This document shows positions 32,704-41,940 of a DNA stretch of 64,000 nt, piece after piece. The translations under genes and the position numbers were made by a program. This stretch comes from Sulfurimonas denitrificans DSM 1251 (GTDB lineage: Bacteria > Campylobacterota > Campylobacteria > Campylobacterales > Sulfurimonadaceae), in assembly GCF_000012965.1 (NCBI RefSeq), contig NC_007575.1, forward strand, positions 1,612,001-1,676,000, given 5' to 3'. The notes beneath the pieces are model-generated. The model was not told the DNA's origin and searched no databases. It saw nothing but the letters and a program-made list of their open reading frames with translations. How positions within the stretch are numbered: the stretch's first letter is position 1; every line of letters begins with the position of its first letter.

Positions 32704-34250
32704 TTACTCTCAACCCTATCTCTACCGTTATCTTTTGCCTTGTAAAGAGCTTCATCAGCTGCTTTCATCGTGCTTTGAAGTGAAGCATGAATCTTCCTCT
32801 CGCTAACACCCGCACTCACACTAAGCTCTATGCGATTACTTTTATACATAAAACGAGCATTTTTTACTTTGTTTCTAATCTTTTGAGCGAAAACTATTCC
32901 TCCATCAGTATCTGTTTCGCTAAGAATTGCTACAAACTCTTCACCACCATATCTTCCTACAATATCTACATTTCTTGCATCTTTTTTAAGTATTTTTGAA
33001 AAGGCAACAAGAACTGCATCACCTGCATCATGTCCATAGGTGTCATTTACAGCTTTAAAGTGGTCAAGATCAAAAAATACAACGGTAAAGTTTTTTTCAT
33101 ATCTTTCAAACTCAGCCTCTTTGATATTCATAAACTCCTCTAATGCTCGTTTATTGAATAGCTTTGTTAAAAAGTCCTCTTTTGACTCCTCCCTAGCGCG
33201 TGCTAACTCTTGTTCTAAATGCTCTATCTTTTTACTAAGTATGCCAACTTCACTGCTATGTTTTTTAAGATCTTTTGTAAGTGCTTGTGTGTTCTCTTCT
33301 AGTGCAATGGCTATCGTATAGAGTTTTTTATGTGCATGTGCAAAATTTGTACTGCTACTGCTACTCTCGTTATAGCTCTCAAGCTCTTTTTTTATCTTTT
33401 GTATCTCTACAGTCGAGCTATCAGAACTCTCAATCATCTCTATTAATCTTAAAGAGAGTTTGTCTAAAACTCCATCTATTGACTCAATCATCTCTTTAAC
33501 ACTCTGCTTATCGAGTGCAATTCTTAAAAATATTGCAGATTTTATATCATTTTCAATAGTGCTGCTCTCTAAAAGAGATGGGTCTTTTTGAATTTTTTGA
33601 CTAATATCAGCTATCTTCTCATTAACATCTGAAGCAATTGATGGAACTAGCGATGCCACCAAAAGTGAAGCGACTTTTGATAGTTCAAACGTCTCAGATT
33701 TACCAATAGGTAGGTTTTGAATATTTAAATTCTCAATAGTTTTTTTTAAATCTTTACTATCTACATCGCCAAGTGGTTTTAAATTTTGCAAAAAAGTGTC
33801 ATCATAAGTTGTTAAAAAATTTACCCATAACTGTCTATACTGGTCTATCTCAGCTGGAGAAGGCTCACGGCTAAGCAAATCAAAACATTTTATTGAGAGT
33901 TCTGATGCTTCCTTGTTATGTAAAACTTCAATGGTTTGAAGAACTCTTTTTGTAAATTGTATTTGCGACTCTAGTAAATTTGAGCAGTGAGAGGGAATTG
34001 TTCTATTTAGCTTTGATATTAAAAAATGGCTAAATTCGGAGATTGTTTTTGTGTGATATTTTTTAAGCTCCTCTTGCAAATCCTTATTTAACATCAGCTT
34101 AAATTTATCTAATTTAGTACAATCCTCAACATTGTAACCCGCTTTAGCAGCTTCTTTACAAAAAGCTTCCGCATAAAAATCTGGGGTTAAGAGTTTGCCC
34201 TCTAGCTCTAATCTTTTAATACTCTGTTTTATAATTGTTTGGATATTCAT
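32700..34250 (-). CDS. GGDEF diguanylate cyclase with a long helical N-terminal part
   Basis: A 516-residue protein. The C-terminal 170 residues are a GGDEF domain: DFLTKLFNKRALEEF, VVFFDLDHFKAVNDTYGHDAGD, the active-site loop GRYGGEEFVAIL and the end ADEALYKAKDNGRDRVE. It should make cyclic di-GMP. The first 340 residues are mostly helical, with a coiled coil just before the catalytic domain (KKHSSEVGILSKKIEHLEQELARA) and no membrane segment, so any sensor would be cytoplasmic. An RxxD product-inhibition site is not obvious. It interrupts the otherwise conserved leuS-lptE-folC order, so it is a lineage-specific addition, translationally coupled to folC. Confidence 0.92.
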   Translation of the reverse strand: MNIQTIIKQSIKRLELEGKLLTPDFYAEAFCKEAAKAGYNVEDCTKLDKFKLMLNKDLQEELKKYHTKTISEFSHFLISKLNRTIPSHCSNLLESQIQFTKRVLQTIEVLHNKEASELSIKCFDLLSREPSPAEIDQYRQLWVNFLTTYDDTFLQNLKPLGDVDSKDLKKTIENLNIQNLPIGKSETFELSKVASLLVASLVPSIASDVNEKIADISQKIQKDPSLLESSTIENDIKSAIFLRIALDKQSVKEMIESIDGVLDKLSLRLIEMIESSDSSTVEIQKIKKELESYNESSSSSTNFAHAHKKLYTIAIALEENTQALTKDLKKHSSEVGILSKKIEHLEQELARAREESKEDFLTKLFNKRALEEFMNIKEAEFERYEKNFTVVFFDLDHFKAVNDTYGHDAGDAVLVAFSKILKKDARNVDIVGRYGGEEFVAILSETDTDGGIVFAQKIRNKVKNARFMYKSNRIELSVSAGVSERKIHASLQSTMKAADEALYKAKDNGRDRVESK

Positions 34251-34259
34251 AAAAACTCC

Positions 34260-34784
34260 TTATTTTTTAGCCCTTGCTCCCTCTGCGGAGACTTTTGCTA
34301 CAAATGCTTTAATAGCTCTTTGCGCAGCAAAATTAATAGCTTTAAATCTATCTTGATCTGTAACAATAGCATTTGGGGCTACCGAAAAATCATGAAATCC
34401 TTTTGTATTATAACTTTTTGAAGACTCTTTTGAGTGTTTTGTGATATTTAGAAAAACACTCATTCTATATCCAGTAACAAAGCCATTCTCATCATAAACT
34501 ATGGGGGTATATACAGGCGTTAGCATTTTTATTACAAGATGTGAGTCTGACCTATCTTGGGAAACTAAAGATGAATGGAACACTTCAATAATTGCTTTAT
34601 CCACCGCATCTTTCATCACAACTGTATTTTGTGGGTCTTGTGCGGATATTATTACACTCGTACTTATCTTCTCTCCAAGAACATCACGTGAAAATTTCGC
34701 ATTTGGAGTATAGCCGCAACCACTAAGGATAAGAAGAAGTATAAAAGCAAAAAAAATAGTTTTTACATTTGCTAGATTTATCAA
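34260..34784 (-). CDS. LptE-like LPS-assembly lipoprotein
   Basis: A 174-residue lipoprotein with a signal peptide and lipobox LSGC (cysteine at about 22) followed by GYTPNAKF, as in LptE proteins. The rest shows alternating strands (LVIKMLTPVYTPIVYD, MSVFLNITKHSK) and a C-terminal helix. LptE forms the outer-membrane translocon for lipopolysaccharide with LptD. The position between leuS and folC is that of HP1546 in H. pylori. It follows leuS after two bases. The LptE call rests more on context and the lipobox than on strong motifs. Confidence 0.7.
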   Translation of the reverse strand: MINLANVKTIFFAFILLLILSGCGYTPNAKFSRDVLGEKISTSVIISAQDPQNTVVMKDAVDKAIIEVFHSSLVSQDRSDSHLVIKMLTPVYTPIVYDENGFVTGYRMSVFLNITKHSKESSKSYNTKGFHDFSVAPNAIVTDQDRFKAINFAAQRAIKAFVAKVSAEGARAKK

Positions 34785-34786
34785 AA

Positions 34787-37255
34787 CTAATCCTTAATAA
34801 CTAAATTTACTAACTTCTTGGGAACAACTATCTCTTTGATTATAGTTTTCCCTTCAAGCCATTTTGAAGCACTTTCCCTTGCTATTTGTAAAATCTCATC
34901 TTGCGTTGCCTCAGTTGGTACTTCTATTTCACATCTTCTCTTACCATTGACTGTAACGCCAAGCATTAAAGAGTCTTCAACAAAAACCTCTTGCACAACA
35001 ATTTGTGAGCTTAAATTTTTAAGAGAGAATTTAACAGAACTAATCTCAGAGCAGACATGAGGAATCACAGGCTCCATAATAGAGGTTAAAATCCAATACG
35101 CTTCACTCCAAACATCACTGTTTGTTTGCAGATTAAGCGCATTCATAGCCTCCATAACACCAGCTATCATAGTGTTGAAAGTGTATTTTTCTCCATAAAC
35201 TTCACGAGAACGGACAAGTGCTTCATACACTTTTTTTCTAGCAAACTTCTCCTCTTTGCTTAGCGAAGCATGATTGATTTTAGGGATAGTGTTGGTTTTA
35301 ATGGCATTTACACTTCTCTCATAAAATCTTTTTATAAACTTAAATGCGCCCTCAACAGCGTTATCATTCCACTCAAGCTCTTGTGTTGGAGGTGCTGCAA
35401 AGAGTATAAAAAGTCTTGCTGTATCTGCACCATATTTTTCAATAATGGCATCAGGGTCAACAGTGTTACCTTTAGATTTGCTCATCTTCGCACCATCTTT
35501 TAGAACCATACCTTGAGTTAGAAGCTTGTTAAATGGCTCATCAAACTCTAAATATCCCAAATCACGAAATACTTTTGTAAAAAATCTAGCATACAAAAGA
35601 TGTAAAATTGCATGTTCAATTCCACCAATATAGTGATCAACACCCATCCAGTACTTGATTTGCTCTTTTGAGAAAGCCTCATTTAACCAGTTTTTTGGTG
35701 ACGCACAAAAGCGTAAAAAATACCAACTTGACTCTACAAATGTATCCATCGTATCTGTTTCACGTATTGCATCTTTATCGCATTTAGGGCATTTGCAATA
35801 TTTCCATGTTGGATGTTTTTCAAGAGGATTTCCCTCTCCTGTAATCTCAATATCCTCAGGAAGTGCTATTGGAAGGTTCTCTTTTTTCTCCATTACAATA
35901 CCGCATGAATCACAATGAACAAAAGGAATTGGCGCACCCCAATATCTCTGTCGGCTTACTCCCCAATCTTTTAGTTTATAGTTAGTAGTTTTTTTGCCAA
36001 TTTTTTTCTCTTCAAAATGCTCTATTATCTTTAATTGTGCATCTTTTGAGTTGAGTCCATTAAACATCTCAGAGTCAAAAAGTTCTCCAACCTCTGTAAA
36101 TGCACTCTCAATACTAGACTCTCCATCAAAAGGCTTTATAACAGCTTTTATAGGAAGATTATATTTTTTTGCAAAATCAAAGTCTCTCTCATCATGAGCA
36201 GGAACTGCCATAACTGCCCCGCTTCCATAATCCATCAAAACAAAGTTAGCAACCCAAATAGGGATTAATTTTTTAGTTAAAGGATGAACTACATGTAAAT
36301 TTAGAGCAATTCCGCTTTTCTCTTTTTGTCTCTCTATAGATGAAGCATTTTTCATCTCTTTTATTTTCTCAATAGTATCACTACCCACGAGAGCGTTTTC
36401 TATCATGTAGCTTACTATCTCATGCTCAGGGGCAAGAGCAGCATAGCTAACACCATAAATAGTATCTGGACGAGTTGTAAATACACTAAAGGTATCAAAT
36501 TTATTATCTAATTTTTCAAGTGATTTTTCATCAAAAGAGAGTTTAAACTCCAAACCGTTTGATTTACCTATCCAATTCTCCTGCATTGTAAGAACTTGTT
36601 TTGGCCAGCCACTCTCTAGCTTGCTCAAATCAGCTAAAAGTTCATCACCATATTGCGTGATTTTAAAGTAGTATTGATTCATATCTTTTTTAACTACACT
36701 GCTATCACATCTCCAGCATGAGCCATCAATTACCTGTTCATTTGCTAAAACTGTATGACAACTTGGGCACCAGTTTAAAAAACCTTTTTTACGATAAAGT
36801 AACCCTTTTTCGTACATGTCAATGATAAAACCTTGCTCAAACTTTGTATATAGTTCATCACTTGTTGCAAGTTCTCTATCTTTTGAAAAAGAGAATCCAA
36901 GAGATTTAAACTCGCCTTTCATATAGTCTATATTGTCGTATGTCCACTTTTTTGGATGAGAACCATTTTTTATAGCTGCGTTTTCTGCTGGCATTCCAAA
37001 GCTGTCAAAGCCTATTGGATGAAGAACATTAAATCCCTCTTGACGGTAGTATCTTGCAAATGCATCACTGATTGTGTAGTTTCTAACATGCCCCATATGG
37101 AGTCTTCCGCTTGGAAAAGGAAACATACTGAGGATATACTTTTTACCACGAGGGCACCCAGTCTCTTTTGTAAAATCTTCACTTGGCTCAAAACTTCTAT
37201 TTTTTGCCCAATACTCTTGCCACTTTTTTTCTAACTCTTTTGAATTGTAAATCAA
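34787..37255 (-). CDS. leuS: Leucyl-tRNA synthetase
   Basis: An 822-residue class I synthetase. It has the HIGH-type motif in [16 protein letters not shown] (about 48-63), the zinc-binding CPSCHTVL...CWRC, an editing domain with [25 protein letters not shown] and the KMSKS loop [15 protein letters not shown] (about 588). Length and domain order are normal. It belongs to the block yajC-secD-secF-small membrane protein-leuS that is conserved in Campylobacterota. Confidence 0.98.
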
Positions 37256-37264
37256 CCCTATCTC

Positions 37265-37603
37265 CTAATACTCATCACGATTTTTTGAGCTCTCGATATA
37301 AACAAGTCCAACTGAGAAGACATTTGCTATTAATGCTCCAATTGCCAAAGCTATCGCCCACTCCAAATTTCCAACTACTTCAAGATATATAAACGCTGGT
37401 ATAAGGTGTAAATCTGCAACTAAAGAAGAAGCTAAAAGTTCAGCTGAAAGAAGATTTCTAACACCTATTTTTAAAAAGGTTGAGACTAAATTCAAGCTAC
37501 CTGCAACAAAGAGAGCTACTGAGCTATGTTCATATAAAAAACCCGCTATCGATGTTAAACTCATTAATGAGAAAAACACATATATTACTTTGCCCCAATC
37601 CAT
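37265..37603 (-). CDS. Small membrane protein, DUF6394-like (HP1548 type)
   Basis: A 112-residue protein with three or four hydrophobic segments (about 5-22, 27-45, 70-100) and a short charged C terminus. It has no catalytic motif. Its position between secF and leuS corresponds to HP1548 in H. pylori, a conserved protein of unknown function that I associate with DUF6394. Conservation of place beside Sec genes hints at a role in the membrane, but nothing more can be said. Confidence 0.7.
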   Translation of the reverse strand: MDWGKVIYVFFSLMSLTSIAGFLYEHSSVALFVAGSLNLVSTFLKIGVRNLLSAELLASSLVADLHLIPAFIYLEVVGNLEWAIALAIGALIANVFSVGLVYIESSKNRDEY

Positions 37604-37707
37604 ATTAACGCCTTAGTTTAAAATTAAATTGTGTGGATTATACAAAAAGTATCTTAAGGAGCGACTGAAGCTCTTCTCTCAGTCGCTTTAGCATAGTTCA
37701 AAAAAAT

Positions 37708-38679
37708 TTACATAACCCCAGATTCAAACTGAGATCTCATTCTCTCTTTTTCAGCTTCTCTTGCAGCTTTTGCAGAGAGATTTACATGATATTTTTTAAC
37801 ATCAAATCCTAGTGTAAGCAGAGTTGGAGAAGCAACAAAAATAGATGAGTATGTTCCAACAACTATACCAACTAAAAGAGTAAATGCAAATGCATGAATA
37901 ATTTCACCACCCCAAATAAAGAGAGTAAATACAACAAATAGCGTAGTTAAAGAAGTAAGTGTAGTTCTTGAGAGAGTGCTAGTAATAGACTCATTAATAA
38001 TATCTCCAAACTCACCATCTCTTGTATTTGTTATACCCTCACGAATACGGTCAAATACAATGATTGTATCATTTAAAGAGTATCCCAAAATAGTAAGAAG
38101 TGCCGCCAGTACATCAAGATTCACCTCTAATCCTACAAGAGCGATTGCACCAAGAGCAATAGAGACGTCATGAACGAGAGCTAAAACTGAAGATAGTGCG
38201 AATCTCCACTCAAATCGAAATGCAACATAAATTAAAATCCCTGCAACAGCTAAGATTAAAGACATTAACCCCTTCTCTTTTAGCTCACTACCAACTTTTG
38301 GACCAACTATATCAACACGTCTTATCTCAAACTCTCCAGTTCCAACAAGTGCAGCTTTTGTAACGTCACCAACATCAACTACAACGTCACTGCTTGTTGT
38401 TCTCATACGAATTACAACTTCATCAGCAGAGCCAAATTCGGTAATAGAAGCACCCTCAAAAATCTGATTTGTACTTAATTTCTCTCGCATCATATCTATT
38501 GGTGCATCGCCTTTGTACTTAACCTGAACGATTGTTCCACCAGCAAAGTCAACGCCGTAATTAAGACCTTTGAGCGAGAGTATTGCAAGTGAACTTAAAA
38601 CCATTATTATGGATAAAATCATTGCAATTTTCGATTTGCCCATAAAATTCATAGCACTTGTTTGTCTAAAAAACTCCAT
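37708..38679 (-). CDS. secF: Protein translocase subunit SecF
   Basis: A 323-residue inner-membrane protein with six helices. It shows LKGLNYGVDFAGGTIVQV after the first helix, the periplasmic domain, and the conserved ILGYSLNDTIIVFDRIREG in the membrane core (the Asp and Arg pair of RND-type Sec subunits). With SecD it helps proteins through SecYEG using the proton gradient. It follows secD by two bases. The length is normal. The gap to the next gene is 104 bases without a clear terminator. Confidence 0.97.
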   Translation of the reverse strand: MEFFRQTSAMNFMGKSKIAMILSIIMVLSSLAILSLKGLNYGVDFAGGTIVQVKYKGDAPIDMMREKLSTNQIFEGASITEFGSADEVVIRMRTTSSDVVVDVGDVTKAALVGTGEFEIRRVDIVGPKVGSELKEKGLMSLILAVAGILIYVAFRFEWRFALSSVLALVHDVSIALGAIALVGLEVNLDVLAALLTILGYSLNDTIIVFDRIREGITNTRDGEFGDIINESITSTLSRTTLTSLTTLFVVFTLFIWGGEIIHAFAFTLLVGIVVGTYSSIFVASPTLLTLGFDVKKYHVNLSAKAAREAEKERMRSQFESGVM

Positions 38680-38681
38680 TC

Positions 38682-40247
38682 TTACCCCTTAATCCCAAAC
38701 CAAAAGAGGTTGTTTTTACTTTTTTGGATTCTGTTTTGAAGCATCTCATAGATTCCATGAGTTCCTAATATTGCCGTTAGCATTGAAGCCAAAATACCTA
38801 TACTTATGGTTACAGCAAATCCCTTGATAGCCCCTGTTCCATAAGCATATAAAACTACCGCTGCAATGAGTGTTGTAATATTTGCATCCAAAATCGCACG
38901 CATTGCATTTGCGTAGCCCTCTTCTATGGCTTTTTGTATAGAGTAGCCCTGATGAAGAAGCTCTCGAATACGCTCATTAATAATAACATTTGCATCAACT
39001 GCCATACCGACAGTTAAAACTATACCAGCCATTCCAGGCAGAGTAAGCGTTGCTCCAAAGAGACTCATGACGGAGAGTATTATCAAAATATTTACAATCA
39101 ATGCAATATTTGAGATTATTCCAGCCATTCTGTAATATACAACCATAAAACCTATAACAAGAGCAAACCCGCCAATAAGTGCAATCATACTTGCTTTAAT
39201 GCTATCAGCACCCAAACTAGGACCAACTGAACGCTTCTCCATCAGATAAATTGGAGCTAAAAGAGAGCCCGAACGAAGAGCTATTGATAAATCTTTTGCT
39301 TCCATAACTGTATAGTTTCCAGAGATTTGACCACTTCCGCCACCGATTCTCTCATTGATTACTGGTGCTGAATAAACTTTACCATCAAGAACAACAGCCA
39401 AACGTTTTCCAACACTCTTTGCAGTAAAATCTCCAAATATTTGAGCACCCTCTGCATTTAACTTAAAAGTTATAAGAGGACGATTATTTTGATCAAAACC
39501 AACGTTTGCATCTGTAAGCATTCCACCATCAAGAATTGGAATTTCACGAACAAGATATTTCATATGTGGATTTGTTACATCCTCTAAAATAACATCTCCA
39601 TAAGAGACAGCATCGCTATTGCTCATGCTATTTACTCTTGCATTTCTATCTTCATCAACTGCCATAAGCTCTAACTTTGCTGAACGAGAGATAAGCTCAC
39701 GAGCACGTTGTTCATCCTCTGCGGTTTTAATGCCTGCTAATTGAACAAGTATCTTCTCCTCACCTTGACGTGCAACGATTGGCTCTGTTAATCCAAACTG
39801 ATCTAGTCTGTTTCTTATTGTCTCTATTGCTTGAGAAATTGCTTGTTCTTCTGTTCTAGCAATCTCCTCAGGAGTTAGAGTCAAAGAGATGCTCTCTCCA
39901 GTAGCAACAACAACTGCACCTTTTATCTCATGCAAAAAAGATTTGATTTTCTTTAAGTCATCTTTATCAAGAAGTAAAAACGAAATACTACTCTCATCAA
40001 AAGAGAGAGAATCTATAAGAATCTCCTCTTTTTCGCTATAGTATTTAACACTAGCTGCAATTGATTTTATGCGAGATTTCACAGCTTCCTCGGTTTTTAC
40101 ACCAAGAAGCATATGCAGACCGCCTTGAAGGTCGAGTCCTAATGTTATTTTTTTACCATCTTGTGTTTGAAGGATTGATGGAAGAGAGAAAAAAAGACCA
40201 AAAACTATTGCAAAAGCAAATATTACTATGCGATAATTAAGCTTCAT
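38682..40247 (-). CDS. secD: Protein translocase subunit SecD
   Basis: A 521-residue protein with an N-terminal helix, the GLDLQGGLHMLLGV motif, a large periplasmic domain (about 40-330, with TIRNRLDQFGLTEPIVARQG) and six C-terminal helices with GMAVDANVIINERIRE. It pairs with SecF. It is slightly shorter than E. coli SecD (615), as in other Campylobacterota. It overlaps yajC by 11 bases. Confidence 0.98.
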   Translation of the reverse strand: MKLNYRIVIFAFAIVFGLFFSLPSILQTQDGKKITLGLDLQGGLHMLLGVKTEEAVKSRIKSIAASVKYYSEKEEILIDSLSFDESSISFLLLDKDDLKKIKSFLHEIKGAVVVATGESISLTLTPEEIARTEEQAISQAIETIRNRLDQFGLTEPIVARQGEEKILVQLAGIKTAEDEQRARELISRSAKLELMAVDEDRNARVNSMSNSDAVSYGDVILEDVTNPHMKYLVREIPILDGGMLTDANVGFDQNNRPLITFKLNAEGAQIFGDFTAKSVGKRLAVVLDGKVYSAPVINERIGGGSGQISGNYTVMEAKDLSIALRSGSLLAPIYLMEKRSVGPSLGADSIKASMIALIGGFALVIGFMVVYYRMAGIISNIALIVNILIILSVMSLFGATLTLPGMAGIVLTVGMAVDANVIINERIRELLHQGYSIQKAIEEGYANAMRAILDANITTLIAAVVLYAYGTGAIKGFAVTISIGILASMLTAILGTHGIYEMLQNRIQKSKNNLFWFGIKG

Positions 40248-40503
40248 CCTCGAACTTTCTAATCACAGAATCTTTTGTTATTTTTACAACGCTATCTTCA
40301 TTTATCTTTACACTTAAGAATAACTCTTCAACTTTATAAACAACAACTATAAGCCCTCCAGCGGTAATTACCTTATCGCCTTTTTTAAGCGCTACTATCA
40401 TCTCTTGACGTGCTTTTGACTCTTTTTGTTGCGGGCGGATAATCACAAAATACATGATTGCGATTAAAAATACAAACGGTAATAATTGACTTAATATTTC
40501 CAT
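40237..40503 (-). CDS. yajC: YajC, Sec translocon accessory subunit
   Basis: An 88-residue protein with one N-terminal membrane helix (about 7-24, LLPFVFLIAIMYFVIIRPQQ) followed by KESKARQEMIVALKKGDKVITAGGL, the family signature. It is part of the SecDF-YajC complex. It is the first gene of the minus-strand block and is divergent from lnt across a gap of about 100 bases, which must hold both promoters. Confidence 0.96.
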   Translation of the reverse strand: MEILSQLLPFVFLIAIMYFVIIRPQQKESKARQEMIVALKKGDKVITAGGLIVVVYKVEELFLSVKINEDSVVKITKDSVIRKFEDEA

Positions 40504-40607
40504 AAATGGGGTCTTCCTTTGAATAAATTGCGACGATTATACAAAAATTACATTAACAAAAGAGACAATACTGCTATAATTTGCGCCAAAAATATAATAG
40601 AGAAGAT

Positions 40608-41846
40608 ATGACACAAAAGATACAAACACTAAAAAATAGATACAATCATAAGTTATTTGATTTATATCTTGGAGTTATAACTGCCCTTTTATTTAGTGCA
40701 TTTCTATACTTAGAACACTTTGAAATTACTCTTAAATTTTTAAATACAATCTTTGGACTCTGTGCTATTGCACTTTTGTTATATATCCCAAAAAGAGCTG
40801 TTTTAGTTGCTGGTTTTTTTATAGGTCTTTTGTGGTTTTACTGGATTGGATACAGTTTCAAATACAACGGTGTTGGCTATTTAACACCACTTATTACATT
40901 TGCTTTTGCAATTATTTATATGCTTTTTTTTGGTATTTTAGCACTTACTAAGAGTGTAGCCATTAGAGCAATTTTACTATTTTCTCTTACTTTTTTTGAA
41001 CCGATGGGTTTTAACTGGCTGCAGTTAGAAGTTCTTTTTGTAGATAGCTATATTGGTATTTATAAGTACCAGTTTGCAACTATTCTCATATCTTTTACTT
41101 TAGTAGAGTATATTAAAAAACCTTACAAATATGCACCTCTTTTGCTTCTATTTTTTGCCATAAACTTTAGCCAAGAAGTGCAGCTAGATGCTCCATTGAA
41201 GATAAAAATGGTTGCAACTGATATAAAGCAGGGTGAAAAATGGAAGAGAGAAAATATAGGTTCAACAATTAGATTAATATACAGTGAGATAGAAAAAGCT
41301 AAAGATGAAGGGTATGAGTTAGTCGTTCTTCCTGAGTCTGTTTTTCCTTTTTACATGAACAAATCACCTTTAGTTTTAGAGAGGCTAAAAGAGCTCTCTT
41401 ATGATATCTCTATCGTTGCTGGGGCACTTCTTAAAGAAGATGAACATCACTACAACGTAACATATATGTTTGAAGATGGCAACTTTAGCATTGCTAAGAA
41501 GATGATACTTGTTCCATTTGGCGAGTATATACCGCTTCCAGAATTTATAAAAGGTTTTATAAATGAGTTCTTTTTTGCAGGAGCAAGCGATTTTAAAACA
41601 GCCCCAGCACCTACTGACTTTGTTATAAAAGGTGTAAAGTTTAGAAATGCCATCTGTTATGAAGCCACAAGATCAGAGATATTTGAGGGTGATGTAAAGT
41701 TTGTCTTAGCAACTAGCAACAACGCTTGGTTTTACCCATCAATTGAGCCTACTCTTCAAAAACTTTTGATGCGTTTTTATGCAAGAAAAAATGGTGCAAC
41801 CATCTACCACTCAGCAAACTACAAAGGTAGTGGAGTTATAAAATAA
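40608..41846 (+). CDS. lnt: Apolipoprotein N-acyltransferase, short type
   Basis: A 412-residue enzyme that adds the third acyl chain to lipoproteins. The N-terminal half holds about seven membrane helices. The nitrilase-like half contains the catalytic set: Glu in VLPESVFPFYMN, Lys in the KKMILVPFGEYIPLP region and Cys in AICYEATRSEIF. E. coli Lnt is about 510 residues; shorter forms are normal in Campylobacterota. I prefer the ATG at 40608 (AGAGAAG upstream) to the TTG nine codons earlier. It is transcribed away from yajC. Confidence 0.92.
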   Translation: MTQKIQTLKNRYNHKLFDLYLGVITALLFSAFLYLEHFEITLKFLNTIFGLCAIALLLYIPKRAVLVAGFFIGLLWFYWIGYSFKYNGVGYLTPLITFAFAIIYMLFFGILALTKSVAIRAILLFSLTFFEPMGFNWLQLEVLFVDSYIGIYKYQFATILISFTLVEYIKKPYKYAPLLLLFFAINFSQEVQLDAPLKIKMVATDIKQGEKWKRENIGSTIRLIYSEIEKAKDEGYELVVLPESVFPFYMNKSPLVLERLKELSYDISIVAGALLKEDEHHYNVTYMFEDGNFSIAKKMILVPFGEYIPLPEFIKGFINEFFFAGASDFKTAPAPTDFVIKGVKFRNAICYEATRSEIFEGDVKFVLATSNNAWFYPSIEPTLQKLLMRFYARKNGATIYHSANYKGSGVIK

Positions 41847-41940
41847 AATTTTAATAACTCCTTTAAAAATGCGTTGTAATAACAGAGTAACGATTATTTG
41901 ATATAATGAGAAAAAATAATTATATGGAGTTTTTCTCTCA

